NCBI RefSeq assembly: GCF_002210285.1
Contig: NZ_MWQE01000005.1
Coordinates: 62,001-126,000, forward strand
DNA length: 64,000 nucleotides
Direction of reading: 5' to 3'
Source: Fibrobacter sp. UWR2
Lineage (GTDB): Bacteria > Fibrobacterota > Fibrobacteria > Fibrobacterales > Fibrobacteraceae
The position numbers and the translations under genes were made by a program. The notes under the pieces are model-generated. The model had not been told where the DNA came from, made no database searches, and saw only the letters and a program-made list of their open reading frames with translations. How positions within the stretch are numbered: the stretch's first letter is position 1; every line of letters starts with the position of its first letter. Shown here piece after piece: positions 1 through 8,941 of the stretch.

Positions 1-81
1 AGGTCTTCCGCCCAATCCGCCGCCGAGGCCCTTCAGCCGTACTCCCGCTACCTCGCCCTGACCAAATTCTGGCATACATAA
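1..81 (+). CDS. C-terminal 26 codons of an unidentified protein (partial)
   Basis: The window opens inside a reading frame that begins at base 1 and stops at TAA 79-81. The visible tail ends LALTKFWHT and has no recognisable motif. It is taken as coding because the frame is open from the edge, its GC-rich codons match neighbouring genes, and AT-rich intergenic sequence starts right after the stop. Function cannot be assigned from 26 residues. Confidence 0.5.
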   Translation, partial: RSSAQSAAEALQPYSRYLALTKFWHT

Positions 82-160
82 AAAAATATTTTATAGCCTG
101 AAAATGGCCCTTTTTGCGCAGAAATAAACAAGTTCCCTTTAAAAAATCCCCAAATTTTTT

Positions 161-168
161 TATATTTG
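161..168 (+). promoter_or_regulatory. -7/-10 element of the tRNA-Gln promoter
   Basis: TATATTTG lies 10 bases before the mature tRNA 5' end and matches the TAnnTTTG element known from Bacteroidota promoters. A TTTA at 138-141, 19 bases upstream, is a weak match to the -33 TTTG. Confidence 0.45.
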
Positions 169-178
169 CCCCCACCAT

Positions 179-250
179 TGGGGTATCGTCAAGTGGTAAG
201 ACAACGGATTTTGATTCCGTTATTCGTTGGTTCGAATCCAGCTACCCCAA
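179..250 (+). tRNA. tRNA-Gln (anticodon TTG)
   Basis: A full cloverleaf can be drawn. The 7-bp acceptor stem TGGGGTA (179-185) pairs with TACCCCA (243-249). The anticodon arm ACGGA/TCCGT holds TTG at 211-213. The T arm contains GTTCGAATC. The discriminator base is A250 and no CCA is encoded. It reads CAA (and probably CAG) codons and lies 37 bp before rplY, so both may be made from one transcript. Confidence 0.96.
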
Positions 251-287
251 TGAAACTTTTAACAATAAACCTCAATTGGAGTCTAAA

Positions 288-926
288 ATGGAACTCACAA
301 AACTCGCAGCAACCTCGAGAGTGCTAGGCAAGAGCCGCGACAACGCCCGCCTTCGTAAGGCTGGCCAGATCCCGGCCGTCTATTATGGTAAGGGTCAGGA
401 GTCTGTGAACATCAGCGTTAGCGCTATCGATGTCCGCAAGGTTCTCGCCCCGGGTAAGCGTTACACCCTTCTCGACCTCGAGATCGACGGCAAGGCCGGC
501 AATCCCGCTGTCATCTACAGCTACCAGAAGGATGCCATCACTCAGGCAATCACTCACATCGACTTCATCAAGATCGGTGAAGACTCCAAGATCAAGGTCC
601 GCGTGCCGGTCAAGCTCACCGGTCTTCCGGTCGGCGTCAAGACTCAGGGCGGCGTGTTCTCTCAGGAATCCCGCTACCTCATGCTCTCCGCCAAGCCGGC
701 TTGCATCCCGACTCTTCTCGAAATGGACATCTCCGATTTCGAGACGAACGTCACGTTCTATGCCAAGTCCTTCAAGCTTCCGGAAGGCTGCGAACTCGCT
801 AGCCTCCCGCGCACGGTGATCTTCACGATTACCTCCAAGTCCAAGAAGAAGGACGATGCCGCTGATGCCGCTGCCGCAGTTCCTGCTGCCGCCGCCGCTG
901 CTCCGGCTGCCGAAGAAAAGAAGTAA
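288..926 (+). CDS. rplY: 50S ribosomal protein L25 / general stress protein Ctc
   Basis: A 212-residue protein starting MELTKLAATSRVLGKS, typical of the long Ctc form of bL25. An N-terminal 5S rRNA-binding beta barrel (about residues 1-95) is followed by the TL5/Ctc C-terminal beta domain. The tail (from about 185) is rich in Lys, Ala and Pro. It binds 5S rRNA in the central protuberance of the large subunit. ATG 288 is chosen over the in-frame TTG at 114 because the frame upstream runs through the tRNA and because TTGGAGT at 276-282 is a usable ribosome binding site. In many genomes pth follows directly; here three genes separate them. Confidence 0.93.
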   Translation: MELTKLAATSRVLGKSRDNARLRKAGQIPAVYYGKGQESVNISVSAIDVRKVLAPGKRYTLLDLEIDGKAGNPAVIYSYQKDAITQAITHIDFIKIGEDSKIKVRVPVKLTGLPVGVKTQGGVFSQESRYLMLSAKPACIPTLLEMDISDFETNVTFYAKSFKLPEGCELASLPRTVIFTITSKSKKKDDAADAAAAVPAAAAAAPAAEEKK

Positions 927-946
927 TTTTTTGCTCGGTTTTACAA

Positions 947-978
947 GGGGACCTGCCAGACTCTGGCAGGCCCTTTTT
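947..978 (+). terminator. rho-independent terminator of rplY
   Basis: Perfect 8-bp stem CCTGCCAG (952-959) / CTGGCAGG (963-970) with a 3-base loop, extended by GGG/CCC at the base and followed by TTTTT (974-978). Confidence 0.85.
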
Positions 979-1068
979 GCATGAAAAAGACGTTTCCCTA
1001 GGTGTCTAAATATCACACGGGAACTAGGCGGTGTTGCTTTATTGCAAAAAAAAATTTATTTATTGAGT

Positions 1069-2607
1069 ATGAGCCGCCTTATCAATGTCTTTCTCGTTTT
1101 GGCCCTCTTTGCGGGAACTTCTTTCGCAAAGTATGTCGCCGTCCTAGAAACAGTTTCCGATAGCAAGGATGTCGTTTCGGTGCAGGAACGCCTGTATGTG
1201 ACCAATATGCTTCGTGAACTGGCTGTACAGCAGCTTCCTGCTGAACAGAACTTTACCATCATGACCCGCGAGAACATCCAGGAGATGTTGCCGCCCGGGA
1301 AAACGATCGAGGATTGCGAGGGAACCTGCCTCGTGGAGACAGGCAAGAATATTCAGGCCGACTACGTGGCTCAGGCGCGTGTCAGCAAGGTTGGCTCGAA
1401 ACTCGCTATCAGCGCGGAAATATACGAGACTGCCGGAAACAAGCTTCTTGCTAGCTTTAATGGGCTTGGTGCCGATGTGGATGCGCTTTTGGAAGTTGTC
1501 AAGACGAAGGCTCCCGATTTTTTCAAGAAGGTCCGCGGCGGTACGAAGGGTATCATTCGAACTGGATTTGATGGCGCAGAGAACCAGTCTTTCGCAATTC
1601 ATGTCACGACCAATCCGCAGGGCGCCGCGCTGAGCATTGATGGCCGCCCGGTGCCGAAGTGCACGTCGACTCCGTGCCAGGTCCTCCTCGAATCAGGCGA
1701 ACACCGCTTCCTCGCCGTACTCGACCAGCACGAGGATGCCGAAGGGGTTTTCTCGATTACTGGCAACGGTCAGCAGATTTCGCTAGACCTCGTGCCTCGC
1801 TACGGAACTCTTGTCGTCGATCCCGTGCTATCGGCCGGTGGAACGCTTGCTGAATTCAAGATGACGGTCGATGGCAACGAACAGGCTCCCGGCACGATCA
1901 AGCTGGATCCGGGAATCCATGCCGTGGAACTTAACCACCGTTGCTACAAGCCCGTATCTTTCAAGGTCGGAATCTACAAGGGCAAGGAAGAATCATTCAA
2001 GGATGCTCTCGTGCCGGTTGCTAGCGGTATCTCGCTTTCGGCAAGCAAGTCATCGGGCGAACCCCTCAAGCTCCCAGTGTTTGTCAACGGCAACTCGGTT
2101 GGCGAGACCCCGTATCTGGGAAGTGTTCCCCTGTGTTCGAAGATTGAAATAGGCGAGGGTTCCTCCAGGACAGCCCTGGACCTTACATTACTTCCTGGGG
2201 AGACGGTCGATTACGAATACGTCGTGCAGGAATCCAGCGGCCTCGGTAGTGTTTCGGGTGGTGCGCCGCTGAGGAAACGTCGCGGTGTCGCCCAGGACAA
2301 GACGGAATCGAAACCTGAACCCGGAACGAGCATCCCCTCGAACGTGAATACGAGTTCTTCTACCGACCTGATTGACCATGCGGCCTGGCTTCTGCCGGTA
2401 TCTGCAGCGTTGCTGGGTGCAGGCATAACGCTGGGCATTCTTTTCAATAATTATGCAGAAGAGTGCTACCAGGCTGCGAATGCCGAAAATTATCAGGAAA
2501 AAATGGACGAGGCCAAGACAAATCAGACCATTCGGAATATTGGCTGGGGATTGACTGCGCTTGGAGGTTTCGGTTTCGCTTTGGGTGTGACTTTCCTCGT
2601 TTGGTAG
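1069..2607 (+). CDS. PEGA-domain envelope protein
   Basis: A 512-residue exported protein. A signal peptide (MSRLINVFLVLALFAGTSFA) precedes a domain of about 130 residues that resembles the curli CsgG/LpoB-type fold in its opening (YVAVLETVSD). At least one PEGA domain follows, with the signature TTNPQGAALSIDG and CTSTPCQVLLESGEH, then further beta-rich segments, a charged linker and two C-terminal hydrophobic segments ending FALGVTFLVW. PEGA proteins are commonly anchored in the envelope. The start at ATG 1069 puts the signal peptide at the N terminus; an in-frame TTG at 1042 would add nine residues. The next gene begins 10 bp downstream, suggesting co-transcription. The exact role is unknown. 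Confidence 0.72.
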   Translation: MSRLINVFLVLALFAGTSFAKYVAVLETVSDSKDVVSVQERLYVTNMLRELAVQQLPAEQNFTIMTRENIQEMLPPGKTIEDCEGTCLVETGKNIQADYVAQARVSKVGSKLAISAEIYETAGNKLLASFNGLGADVDALLEVVKTKAPDFFKKVRGGTKGIIRTGFDGAENQSFAIHVTTNPQGAALSIDGRPVPKCTSTPCQVLLESGEHRFLAVLDQHEDAEGVFSITGNGQQISLDLVPRYGTLVVDPVLSAGGTLAEFKMTVDGNEQAPGTIKLDPGIHAVELNHRCYKPVSFKVGIYKGKEESFKDALVPVASGISLSASKSSGEPLKLPVFVNGNSVGETPYLGSVPLCSKIEIGEGSSRTALDLTLLPGETVDYEYVVQESSGLGSVSGGAPLRKRRGVAQDKTESKPEPGTSIPSNVNTSSSTDLIDHAAWLLPVSAALLGAGITLGILFNNYAEECYQAANAENYQEKMDEAKTNQTIRNIGWGLTALGGFGFALGVTFLVW

Positions 2608-2617
2608 GAATATTGAA

Positions 2618-4447
2618 ATGCGTACGAAGACTTTTTTATCGATGTCGTGGCTTTTTGCCTTGGTCGCGCTACTGTTGTGCGCCTGTACTGACTATGCCCA
2701 GAAAATCAAGGACGAATTTGATCCGGATGATGCCAGCATGGCTGACAATGAGATTAAGGATACCTTGTACGGATACATGACAGACGGCCGTGATGGCCGT
2801 GGATACAGGACAATTAATATTGCAGGCCAGATATGGATGGCGGAGAACCTGAATTACGAAGTTGGGGATAGCTATTGCTATGAGGACAATAACCAGAATT
2901 GCGATACGTATGGTCGCCTTTATAAATGGAATGCTGCTTTGAATGCCTGTCCCGCCGGTTGGCACTTGCCTACAAGAATGGAAATTGAAACGCTGATAGG
3001 GAATGTTGGTGGCATGTCTACGGCCGCGACAATGCTGAAGTTTACCAAGGGTTGGGACGATAATGGTAATGGCTTGGATCCCTTTGGCTTCAGCGCGTTG
3101 CCTGCGGGCATGCTTGGCTATGAAGGATATTTTGATGGAATAGGCTTTACTGCGGGGTTCTGGAGCTCAACTGAAGGGGATAACGATACCCTTGCGAACT
3201 ACCTGATCATGCGTAATGACTATGAAGAGGCTCGTCTGAATCAAGGGAGCCGGAATTACGGTTATTCCATACGCTGCCTTTATGGAGAAAGCGACCAGTC
3301 TTCAAGCAGTTTGGGGCCCGAGTCTTCATCCAGTCAACGCTCGTATGGGGAATTCTTTGACGATCGCGATGGCCGAACCTATAAGACTGTAGAAATTGGC
3401 TCGCAGACATGGATGGCTGAAAACCTCAGATTTGAAATGGATGATAGCTACTGTTATAACGATGAAGAACTCTACTGCATCGATTACGGTCGCCTCTATG
3501 TTTGGACTGCGGCACAAAATGCTTGCCCGGAAGGCTGGCACCTGCCTTCGCCAGAAGAGTTTGATACTCTGCTTGCAACGGTGGGCGGGGATGCAGGTTC
3601 TGCGTTGAGGATGGAATACGGCTGGAACTTTGCCAATCCCATCGATAATTCCTCTGGCTTTTCTGCGCTCCCTGGTGGATTTAGGGGCAATGACGGTAAT
3701 TACTCCGATGAAGGCTCAAAGGCGTTCTTCTGGAGCAATTCCAAGGTATCAAATGGCACTTCTGGATATAATCTGGTAATAACCGACAATGGCGATGCAT
3801 TGATACGTAATAACTATGATTCTGCTGATGGAAACAGTGTCCGTTGCATTATGGATGGCGAGGGTTCTCGTTCTTCCAGCAGCGCGGGATCCTCGTCTTC
3901 GTCTGTTGTCTTTTACCAGGATGAAGACCTCTTTGACGATCGCGACGGACAGACCTACAGGACCGTAACCATCGGCTCCCAGACCTGGATGGCGGAGAAC
4001 TTGAATTACGGAAAAGAAGACAGTTTCTGTTTTGAATATGAAGAAGAAAATTGTGAAAGGTATGGACGTCTTTATCCATGGGAATCCGCACAATCGGCTT
4101 GTCCCGATGGCTGGCATTTGCCCTCACCGGAAGAATTCAGTACGCTGATTGATCTTGCGGGTGGGAAAGCCGTGGCTGGAGCACGCCTTAAGGCCGTAGA
4201 TGGCTGGGAAGATGGTGCGATCAGTAGCGATGACTATGGCTTTACGGCACTCCCTGCCGGCCGCCGTGGATATTATCAAGATTTTACCGATAAAACCCTG
4301 GGTGCCTATTTCTGGAGTAATTCCAGGGTGCAGAACAGCACTGCTGCATATAATATGGATCTTCGCTTTGACACCGACAGTGCTATGGTGCGTGACAACC
4401 CCGATGCACATGATGGAAACAGTGTTCGCTGTGTCAGGGATCAATAG
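2618..4447 (+). CDS. Lipoprotein with three FibSucc major paralogous domains
   Basis: A 609-residue protein with a lipobox ending LLCAC (lipidated Cys23). It carries three tandem copies of the Fibrobacter succinogenes major paralogous domain (TIGR02145 type), at about residues 53-224, 246-413 and 440-609. Each copy opens with D-RDG-xY-T-xxIGxQxWMAENL, has a central CPxGWHLP motif and ends SVRC. Serine-rich linkers separate them. The domain is expanded in Fibrobacter and its function is not established; surface exposure is inferred from the lipid anchor and linkers. The first 35 residues closely match the neighbour at 4472, a sign of tandem duplication. Confidence 0.85.
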   Translation: MRTKTFLSMSWLFALVALLLCACTDYAQKIKDEFDPDDASMADNEIKDTLYGYMTDGRDGRGYRTINIAGQIWMAENLNYEVGDSYCYEDNNQNCDTYGRLYKWNAALNACPAGWHLPTRMEIETLIGNVGGMSTAATMLKFTKGWDDNGNGLDPFGFSALPAGMLGYEGYFDGIGFTAGFWSSTEGDNDTLANYLIMRNDYEEARLNQGSRNYGYSIRCLYGESDQSSSSLGPESSSSQRSYGEFFDDRDGRTYKTVEIGSQTWMAENLRFEMDDSYCYNDEELYCIDYGRLYVWTAAQNACPEGWHLPSPEEFDTLLATVGGDAGSALRMEYGWNFANPIDNSSGFSALPGGFRGNDGNYSDEGSKAFFWSNSKVSNGTSGYNLVITDNGDALIRNNYDSADGNSVRCIMDGEGSRSSSSAGSSSSSVVFYQDEDLFDDRDGQTYRTVTIGSQTWMAENLNYGKEDSFCFEYEEENCERYGRLYPWESAQSACPDGWHLPSPEEFSTLIDLAGGKAVAGARLKAVDGWEDGAISSDDYGFTALPAGRRGYYQDFTDKTLGAYFWSNSRVQNSTAAYNMDLRFDTDSAMVRDNPDAHDGNSVRCVRDQ

Positions 4448-4471
4448 GTAGGTTGTAGAAGGTTCTGATAT

Positions 4472-5689
4472 ATGAAAAACTTCTTCGGCGTCATAGTTTC
4501 TTTTTCCGTTGCCGCATTGCTATGCGCCTGCACCGACTATGCGCAGAAAATCGAAGATGAGTATGGCCCAGAGGATTCCAGCGGGAAAGATGGTGTTTCT
4601 GGTGAAATGACCGACTACCGTGATGGCCGGACCTACAGGACTGTTACTCTCGGGGGTCAGGAATGGATGGCGGAAAATCTGAATTACAATACCCCAGCAA
4701 GTTTGTGCTTTGTTTATCTGGAGGAAAACTGCAGTAGTTATGGCCGCCTTTATGGTTGGCCGCTAGATGGAATTTGCCCTGATGGGTGGCATGTCCCTAG
4801 TGAAGCGGAATGGAGAACTCTTTTCTATTATGTAGGCGACAATTCGGGAACAAAGCTCAAGTCTACGAGTGGCTGGAAGGTCGGCATGAGCGGATCAGAT
4901 GATTATGGTTTTTCTGCCATGGCTGCTGGAGCCGCCAGCTATGTCGATATGGAAACATACCGCGAATTGAATACCGATGCAAAGATCGATGTCCTGATAA
5001 AACCTACGGCGTATCAGAATACGGATAGGTGCAATGAGTATCATGCCTGGTACGACTGTGGAGACTTCTTTGTCGAAATCGTCAATAATGAGTCAAGTGC
5101 ATTCAATAATCTTGAACTCCATTTCTATCTGGGGGCGACTCCTGCTCTGGAAAAGCCCATCAGTTTAGGTGAACCCCAAGTCAGCTTTGGAGAACAGACC
5201 GTAGATGAGAACGGTGAATGTTATTTGCCGATCCACATCGAAAGTTCGATCCCTGCTGGAGGTCGTATTGTTTTCCAGATAAAGTGGCCTTCGGCGACCT
5301 ATGCGGATTTTATCAATGGTTGGTCTCTTTTGGAGCATAAGGGTGAAGGAGCCTTCGTTGAATTTGACGGAATCGACTTGTCGCAGGCACCATACTTCAC
5401 GGGAGACGAAAGCCAGCGGAATGAGTTGAACTCACAGGGCTACGAGGTCGATTCATATACGCTGGATCCCTATATTCCTGTTTACTATAATGGGGCGCGT
5501 ATTGCGGGGTATGGTCCATATTATGAACCGATCCTTTTCTTTAGCACGGGTGAATTCGCTGCTTTCTGGACCTCTTCCGCCAAAATTTATCCTGATAGCA
5601 TTTATTACGCCGATTTGTCTAACGAATCTGCAAGCATTGTGGAAGATGCTTCGGATGGATTTCTTTCTGTCCGTTGCGTCAAGGATTAA
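4472..5689 (+). CDS. Lipoprotein: FibSucc domain split by a CBM3-like insertion
   Basis: A 405-residue lipoprotein (LLCAC, Cys20). Residues 46-158 form the front of a FibSucc domain (WMAENL, CPDGWHVP) and residues 352-405 its end (FWTSS, SVRC). Between them lies an unrelated insert of about 190 residues (160-350), beta-rich, with a Cys pair at 187/196. Its motifs NNESSAFNNLELHFYL, IPAGGRIVFQIKW and IPVYYNGARIAGYGP resemble the N-S-S...L-x-L-x-Y, P-G-G and V-Y-x-N-G-x-L-V-W-G-x-x-P landmarks of family 3 cellulose-binding modules. Cellulose binding is therefore inferred, not shown. It lies 24 bp after the three-domain lipoprotein. Confidence 0.8.
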   Translation: MKNFFGVIVSFSVAALLCACTDYAQKIEDEYGPEDSSGKDGVSGEMTDYRDGRTYRTVTLGGQEWMAENLNYNTPASLCFVYLEENCSSYGRLYGWPLDGICPDGWHVPSEAEWRTLFYYVGDNSGTKLKSTSGWKVGMSGSDDYGFSAMAAGAASYVDMETYRELNTDAKIDVLIKPTAYQNTDRCNEYHAWYDCGDFFVEIVNNESSAFNNLELHFYLGATPALEKPISLGEPQVSFGEQTVDENGECYLPIHIESSIPAGGRIVFQIKWPSATYADFINGWSLLEHKGEGAFVEFDGIDLSQAPYFTGDESQRNELNSQGYEVDSYTLDPYIPVYYNGARIAGYGPYYEPILFFSTGEFAAFWTSSAKIYPDSIYYADLSNESASIVEDASDGFLSVRCVKD

Positions 5690-5694
5690 ATTTC

Positions 5695-5702
5695 TAAATT
5701 TG
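5695..5702 (+). promoter_or_regulatory. -7/-10 element of pth
   Basis: TAAATTTG ends 4 bases before the pth start codon at 5707, so the transcript would start at or within a base or two of the ATG. No Shine-Dalgarno sequence is present. Confidence 0.5.
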
Positions 5703-5706
5703 AGCC

Positions 5707-6261
5707 ATGTACATTATCGTCGGTCTCGGAAATCCTGGTACTCAGTACTCTAACACGCACCACAACGCGGGCTTCATGGCGGTCGAAAAACTTGCCGACC
5801 CGAACAAGGACTGGAAAAGCGAACACAAGGCGCTCACCATGAAGGTGAACATCGCGGGCGAGGAATGCCTGCTCGCCAAGCCGCAGACGTACATGAACCT
5901 CTCGGGCGAGGCCGTGCATGCCCTTATGACCTGGTACAAGGTGAAGGTCGACCACCTGCTGGTCTTCAGCGACGACATTAACCTGGACGTGGGCCGCATC
6001 CGTTGCCGCAAGGACGGCAGTCACGGCGGGCAGAACGGGCTCAGGAACATCATCGAGCACGTGGGCGACAAGTTCCCGCGTATCCGTTTTGGCGTGGGCA
6101 AGTGCCCCCCGAAATTCGATTTGAGCAACTGGGTGCTCGCGAAGTTCTCTCCCGAGGACCGCCCCGCCTTCGAAGAGGCCATTTCCAAGGTCCCGGCGCT
6201 TGTTGAATGCTACTTTAAGCTTGGCATGGAGAAGTGCATGGAACGCTATAACGGAAAATAG
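5707..6261 (+). CDS. pth: Peptidyl-tRNA hydrolase
   Basis: A 184-residue cytoplasmic enzyme that releases peptides from prematurely dissociated peptidyl-tRNA. The N-terminal VGLGNPG (N9), catalytic His in THHNAGF (H19), the KPQTYMNLSG segment, FSDDINL with the catalytic-site Asp, and the GSHGGQNGLRNI motif are all present. Length is normal for bacterial Pth. The start codon sits 4 bases downstream of TAAATTTG with no ribosome binding site, implying a leaderless or near-leaderless mRNA. Confidence 0.96.
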   Translation: MYIIVGLGNPGTQYSNTHHNAGFMAVEKLADPNKDWKSEHKALTMKVNIAGEECLLAKPQTYMNLSGEAVHALMTWYKVKVDHLLVFSDDINLDVGRIRCRKDGSHGGQNGLRNIIEHVGDKFPRIRFGVGKCPPKFDLSNWVLAKFSPEDRPAFEEAISKVPALVECYFKLGMEKCMERYNGK

Positions 6262-6317
6262 TATAGCCGAGCCGCATTTTTTGATGTATATTTGGAGTAA
6301 GTGGAAAGGAGAAAATT

Positions 6318-8921
6318 TTGAATAAGCTTTTTATTGCATTCATCTTGTTGGCCGCTTTTAGCGCCAACGCACTTGTTACCCCGCAAACGCCCAAAAAAGA
6401 TTCCGACGGCTGTTACCTTATTACTAATGCCGCGGAACTGTATGGCTTTGCCGATATGGTAAACTCCCGCGACTCGTCCGAGAAAACCTGCGCACGGCTT
6501 GATGCCGATATCACCATCAACAAGAACCTGCTCGATCCCGAGAAGGTCGCCGAGGCTGCTCGCGATACGGTCGATACGATTCCCCCTGCGCCATCTTGCC
6601 TGGAGTCGGAAGATCCGTGCGAGCTGGAAAAGTGGGTCCCCATAGGAAAGTCGAAAAATGTTTATTATACCGGAAGGTTCGATGGTCAAGGCCACACGAT
6701 AAGTGGCCTGTATATCGATATGCCCGAGCGCGATAGCGTGGGCTTTTTCGGCGTGGCAGCTTACGGTGCTACAATCGAGAACTTGAATATCGTGGATTCC
6801 TATATCCGTGGGCGTGGCGATGTAGGCGGTGTGGCCGGCTACCTTCGCGGACGCATGTATAATAGCAGTTTTTCCGGAGTTGTCGTCGGTAACGGCTTTG
6901 TCGGCGGTGTAGTAGGCGGGCTCTACGGGTATCTTCTCTATTGTCACAACGACGGTTATGTTCGTGGCACGTCATATGTGGGCGGTGTGGCCGGCGGCGG
7001 CACGAGTGCTACGCTGGACAAGTGCTACAACACAGCTTCCGTTTTTGGAACCAGCGATGTTGCTGGCCTCCTTGGATATGGCGGTAACATAAGGTATTCC
7101 TACAACATCGGTCTCGTGAAAGGCTATAACTTTATTGCCGGTTTGATAGGCGAGGTGTTCGGGTCATCGGATACCGTTACGCATTCCTTCAATTACGGGA
7201 AAGTCATTGCAGGCTTGAACGGAAGGGATATTTATGGTGAGCAGACTTTCAGCAGTACTTACACGAACTTGACGAATAACTATTCCGTAGAGGGGGCGCG
7301 TCCGAAACAGTATTCGGGCATCCTGGATTCGGCGACGTTTGCGAGCGATTCCCTTGTGGATGCCTTCAACCGCATTGCCTTCGGGCTTTGGAAAAAGGGT
7401 GACCGGCATCCTGTTTTCGACGAAGCGGCCAAGCCCGAACTCAAGGACAGCGTGTACCAGATAAAGACACCCGCGCACTTGCTTTGGTATGCGGACTACG
7501 TCAACTACATGTTTGCCTACCCGAACACCAGCGCCATTCTTCTCGACGATATCGTGTTCAACAAGAATGTCATCGCTTCTGAATGTGTCCAGATGAACTA
7601 CCCCTGCGATTTCCCCCAGTGGATTCCGATTGATGGTATAAGGTCGCTCCCGGATTACTACGGCTATACGGGAACCTTCGATGGCAATGGCCATTCCGTT
7701 TCCGGCCTCTATGTGACATCGTATGCATTTACTAGCGGCAAAATGTTGGCCATGTTTAACGACATTGACGATCGTGGAGTCGTCAAGGACCTGGTGCTTA
7801 CGGATTCGTATTTTGGCGATGAACACCTGAACATCATCGCGTACGAAAATGACGGCCTGATTAGCGAATGTGCCGGCAAGTATTACGTGGACGGTACAAA
7901 GTATGATTGGGGCGCCGAGAGGGTGATTGCCGAACACACTTATACGGAATTTTCTGATTACCGCGATAAGATTGTCCAGAAATATGTGAATAATGACGGC
8001 CTCTGGTTCGATGGCAAAAGGCTCGCATTTACCAAGAGGGAATTCTGTTACTACAAGGATTCTACCGAGTGTCTCGATGAGGGCCATTTCTCTGTGCTAA
8101 GTGCACTAGGTGGCGAATATCCCAGGGTGCTGTTCCCGTATAAGAGGATGGCGTCCCCTCCGCGGTTTGTATCCCGTACGGATGCCCATCAGGTGACCAT
8201 GGATAGCCTGGGCTACTTCGCGTACAAGTACAGGGCCTTTGTCAATGATACCATCTATTCGCAAAGCACTCCGAAAGAGGTGCATATGTTGCCGAATCGT
8301 TATAACTCCAGTTTCCCGGACCTTGAAGGATTCTGCCTGACCTATACCTCCGATCACGACATGTATTTCTCGACAAGCCAGTGCGGTGTGGTGTTGCCAA
8401 AGACTAGCGAACCGAAAACCGTGAACCTCCAACTGAAGGACTTTGAACGGACGGACAAGAGCGGGAAGGACACCACGAACTGCCGCGAAGCGTTGAAATC
8501 CGTGGGGTACTTCTATTTCGGGCACCGCGATACAGTGGATATCGAGGGCGTCGCGCGCATCTTCGAACTTGGACCCAAGGGAACCTGCAAGGGCGAGAAG
8601 AAAATCGCCGAGAATGAACCTGGGTTCTGCTATGACAGGGCCCTCAAGAGGAATTTCTGCGACAACCCGGATGACCCGATTATTCAGGCCCAGGCAAGCC
8701 GCGTATTGCCGGACGTGGACGTGACCCTTGCGGGCAAGACGCTCCTGTTCAAGGGTTTTTCCACGGGTGCCACCTACGACTTCGTGATGCTCAATGGTGC
8801 TATCGTCAAGAAGGGCTTTGCCATGCCGGCGGTAGATGTTTCGGATATCCGGGCGGGTGTATACGTAGTGCGCGTGCGCGACGGTGCCCGTAGCCTTGCA
8901 AAGAAGGTTATGCTGCGCTAA
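6318..8921 (+). CDS. GLUG-repeat surface protein with type IX-like C-terminal domain
   Basis: An 867-residue secreted protein. The start is TTG 6318, supported by AAAGGAGA at 6304-6311 and by the signal peptide MNKLFIAFILLAAFSANA that follows. Residues about 160-270 hold GLUG-type repeats (GGVAGYLRG, GGVVGGLYG, GGVAGGG, AGLLGYG, AGLIGEV), a beta-helix repeat found in bacterial surface proteins. A second region with the same start pattern (FDGNGHSVSGLYV) recurs near residue 455. The last 70 residues (DVTLAGKTLLFKG ... IRAGVYVVRVRDG ... KKVMLR) match the layout of T9SS type A sorting domains: short beta strands, GVYVVRV and a final basic strand. Its ligand is unknown. Confidence 0.78.
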   Translation: MNKLFIAFILLAAFSANALVTPQTPKKDSDGCYLITNAAELYGFADMVNSRDSSEKTCARLDADITINKNLLDPEKVAEAARDTVDTIPPAPSCLESEDPCELEKWVPIGKSKNVYYTGRFDGQGHTISGLYIDMPERDSVGFFGVAAYGATIENLNIVDSYIRGRGDVGGVAGYLRGRMYNSSFSGVVVGNGFVGGVVGGLYGYLLYCHNDGYVRGTSYVGGVAGGGTSATLDKCYNTASVFGTSDVAGLLGYGGNIRYSYNIGLVKGYNFIAGLIGEVFGSSDTVTHSFNYGKVIAGLNGRDIYGEQTFSSTYTNLTNNYSVEGARPKQYSGILDSATFASDSLVDAFNRIAFGLWKKGDRHPVFDEAAKPELKDSVYQIKTPAHLLWYADYVNYMFAYPNTSAILLDDIVFNKNVIASECVQMNYPCDFPQWIPIDGIRSLPDYYGYTGTFDGNGHSVSGLYVTSYAFTSGKMLAMFNDIDDRGVVKDLVLTDSYFGDEHLNIIAYENDGLISECAGKYYVDGTKYDWGAERVIAEHTYTEFSDYRDKIVQKYVNNDGLWFDGKRLAFTKREFCYYKDSTECLDEGHFSVLSALGGEYPRVLFPYKRMASPPRFVSRTDAHQVTMDSLGYFAYKYRAFVNDTIYSQSTPKEVHMLPNRYNSSFPDLEGFCLTYTSDHDMYFSTSQCGVVLPKTSEPKTVNLQLKDFERTDKSGKDTTNCREALKSVGYFYFGHRDTVDIEGVARIFELGPKGTCKGEKKIAENEPGFCYDRALKRNFCDNPDDPIIQAQASRVLPDVDVTLAGKTLLFKGFSTGATYDFVMLNGAIVKKGFAMPAVDVSDIRAGVYVVRVRDGARSLAKKVMLR

Positions 8922-8941
8922 TTTTTATTTATTTTGTTGAT

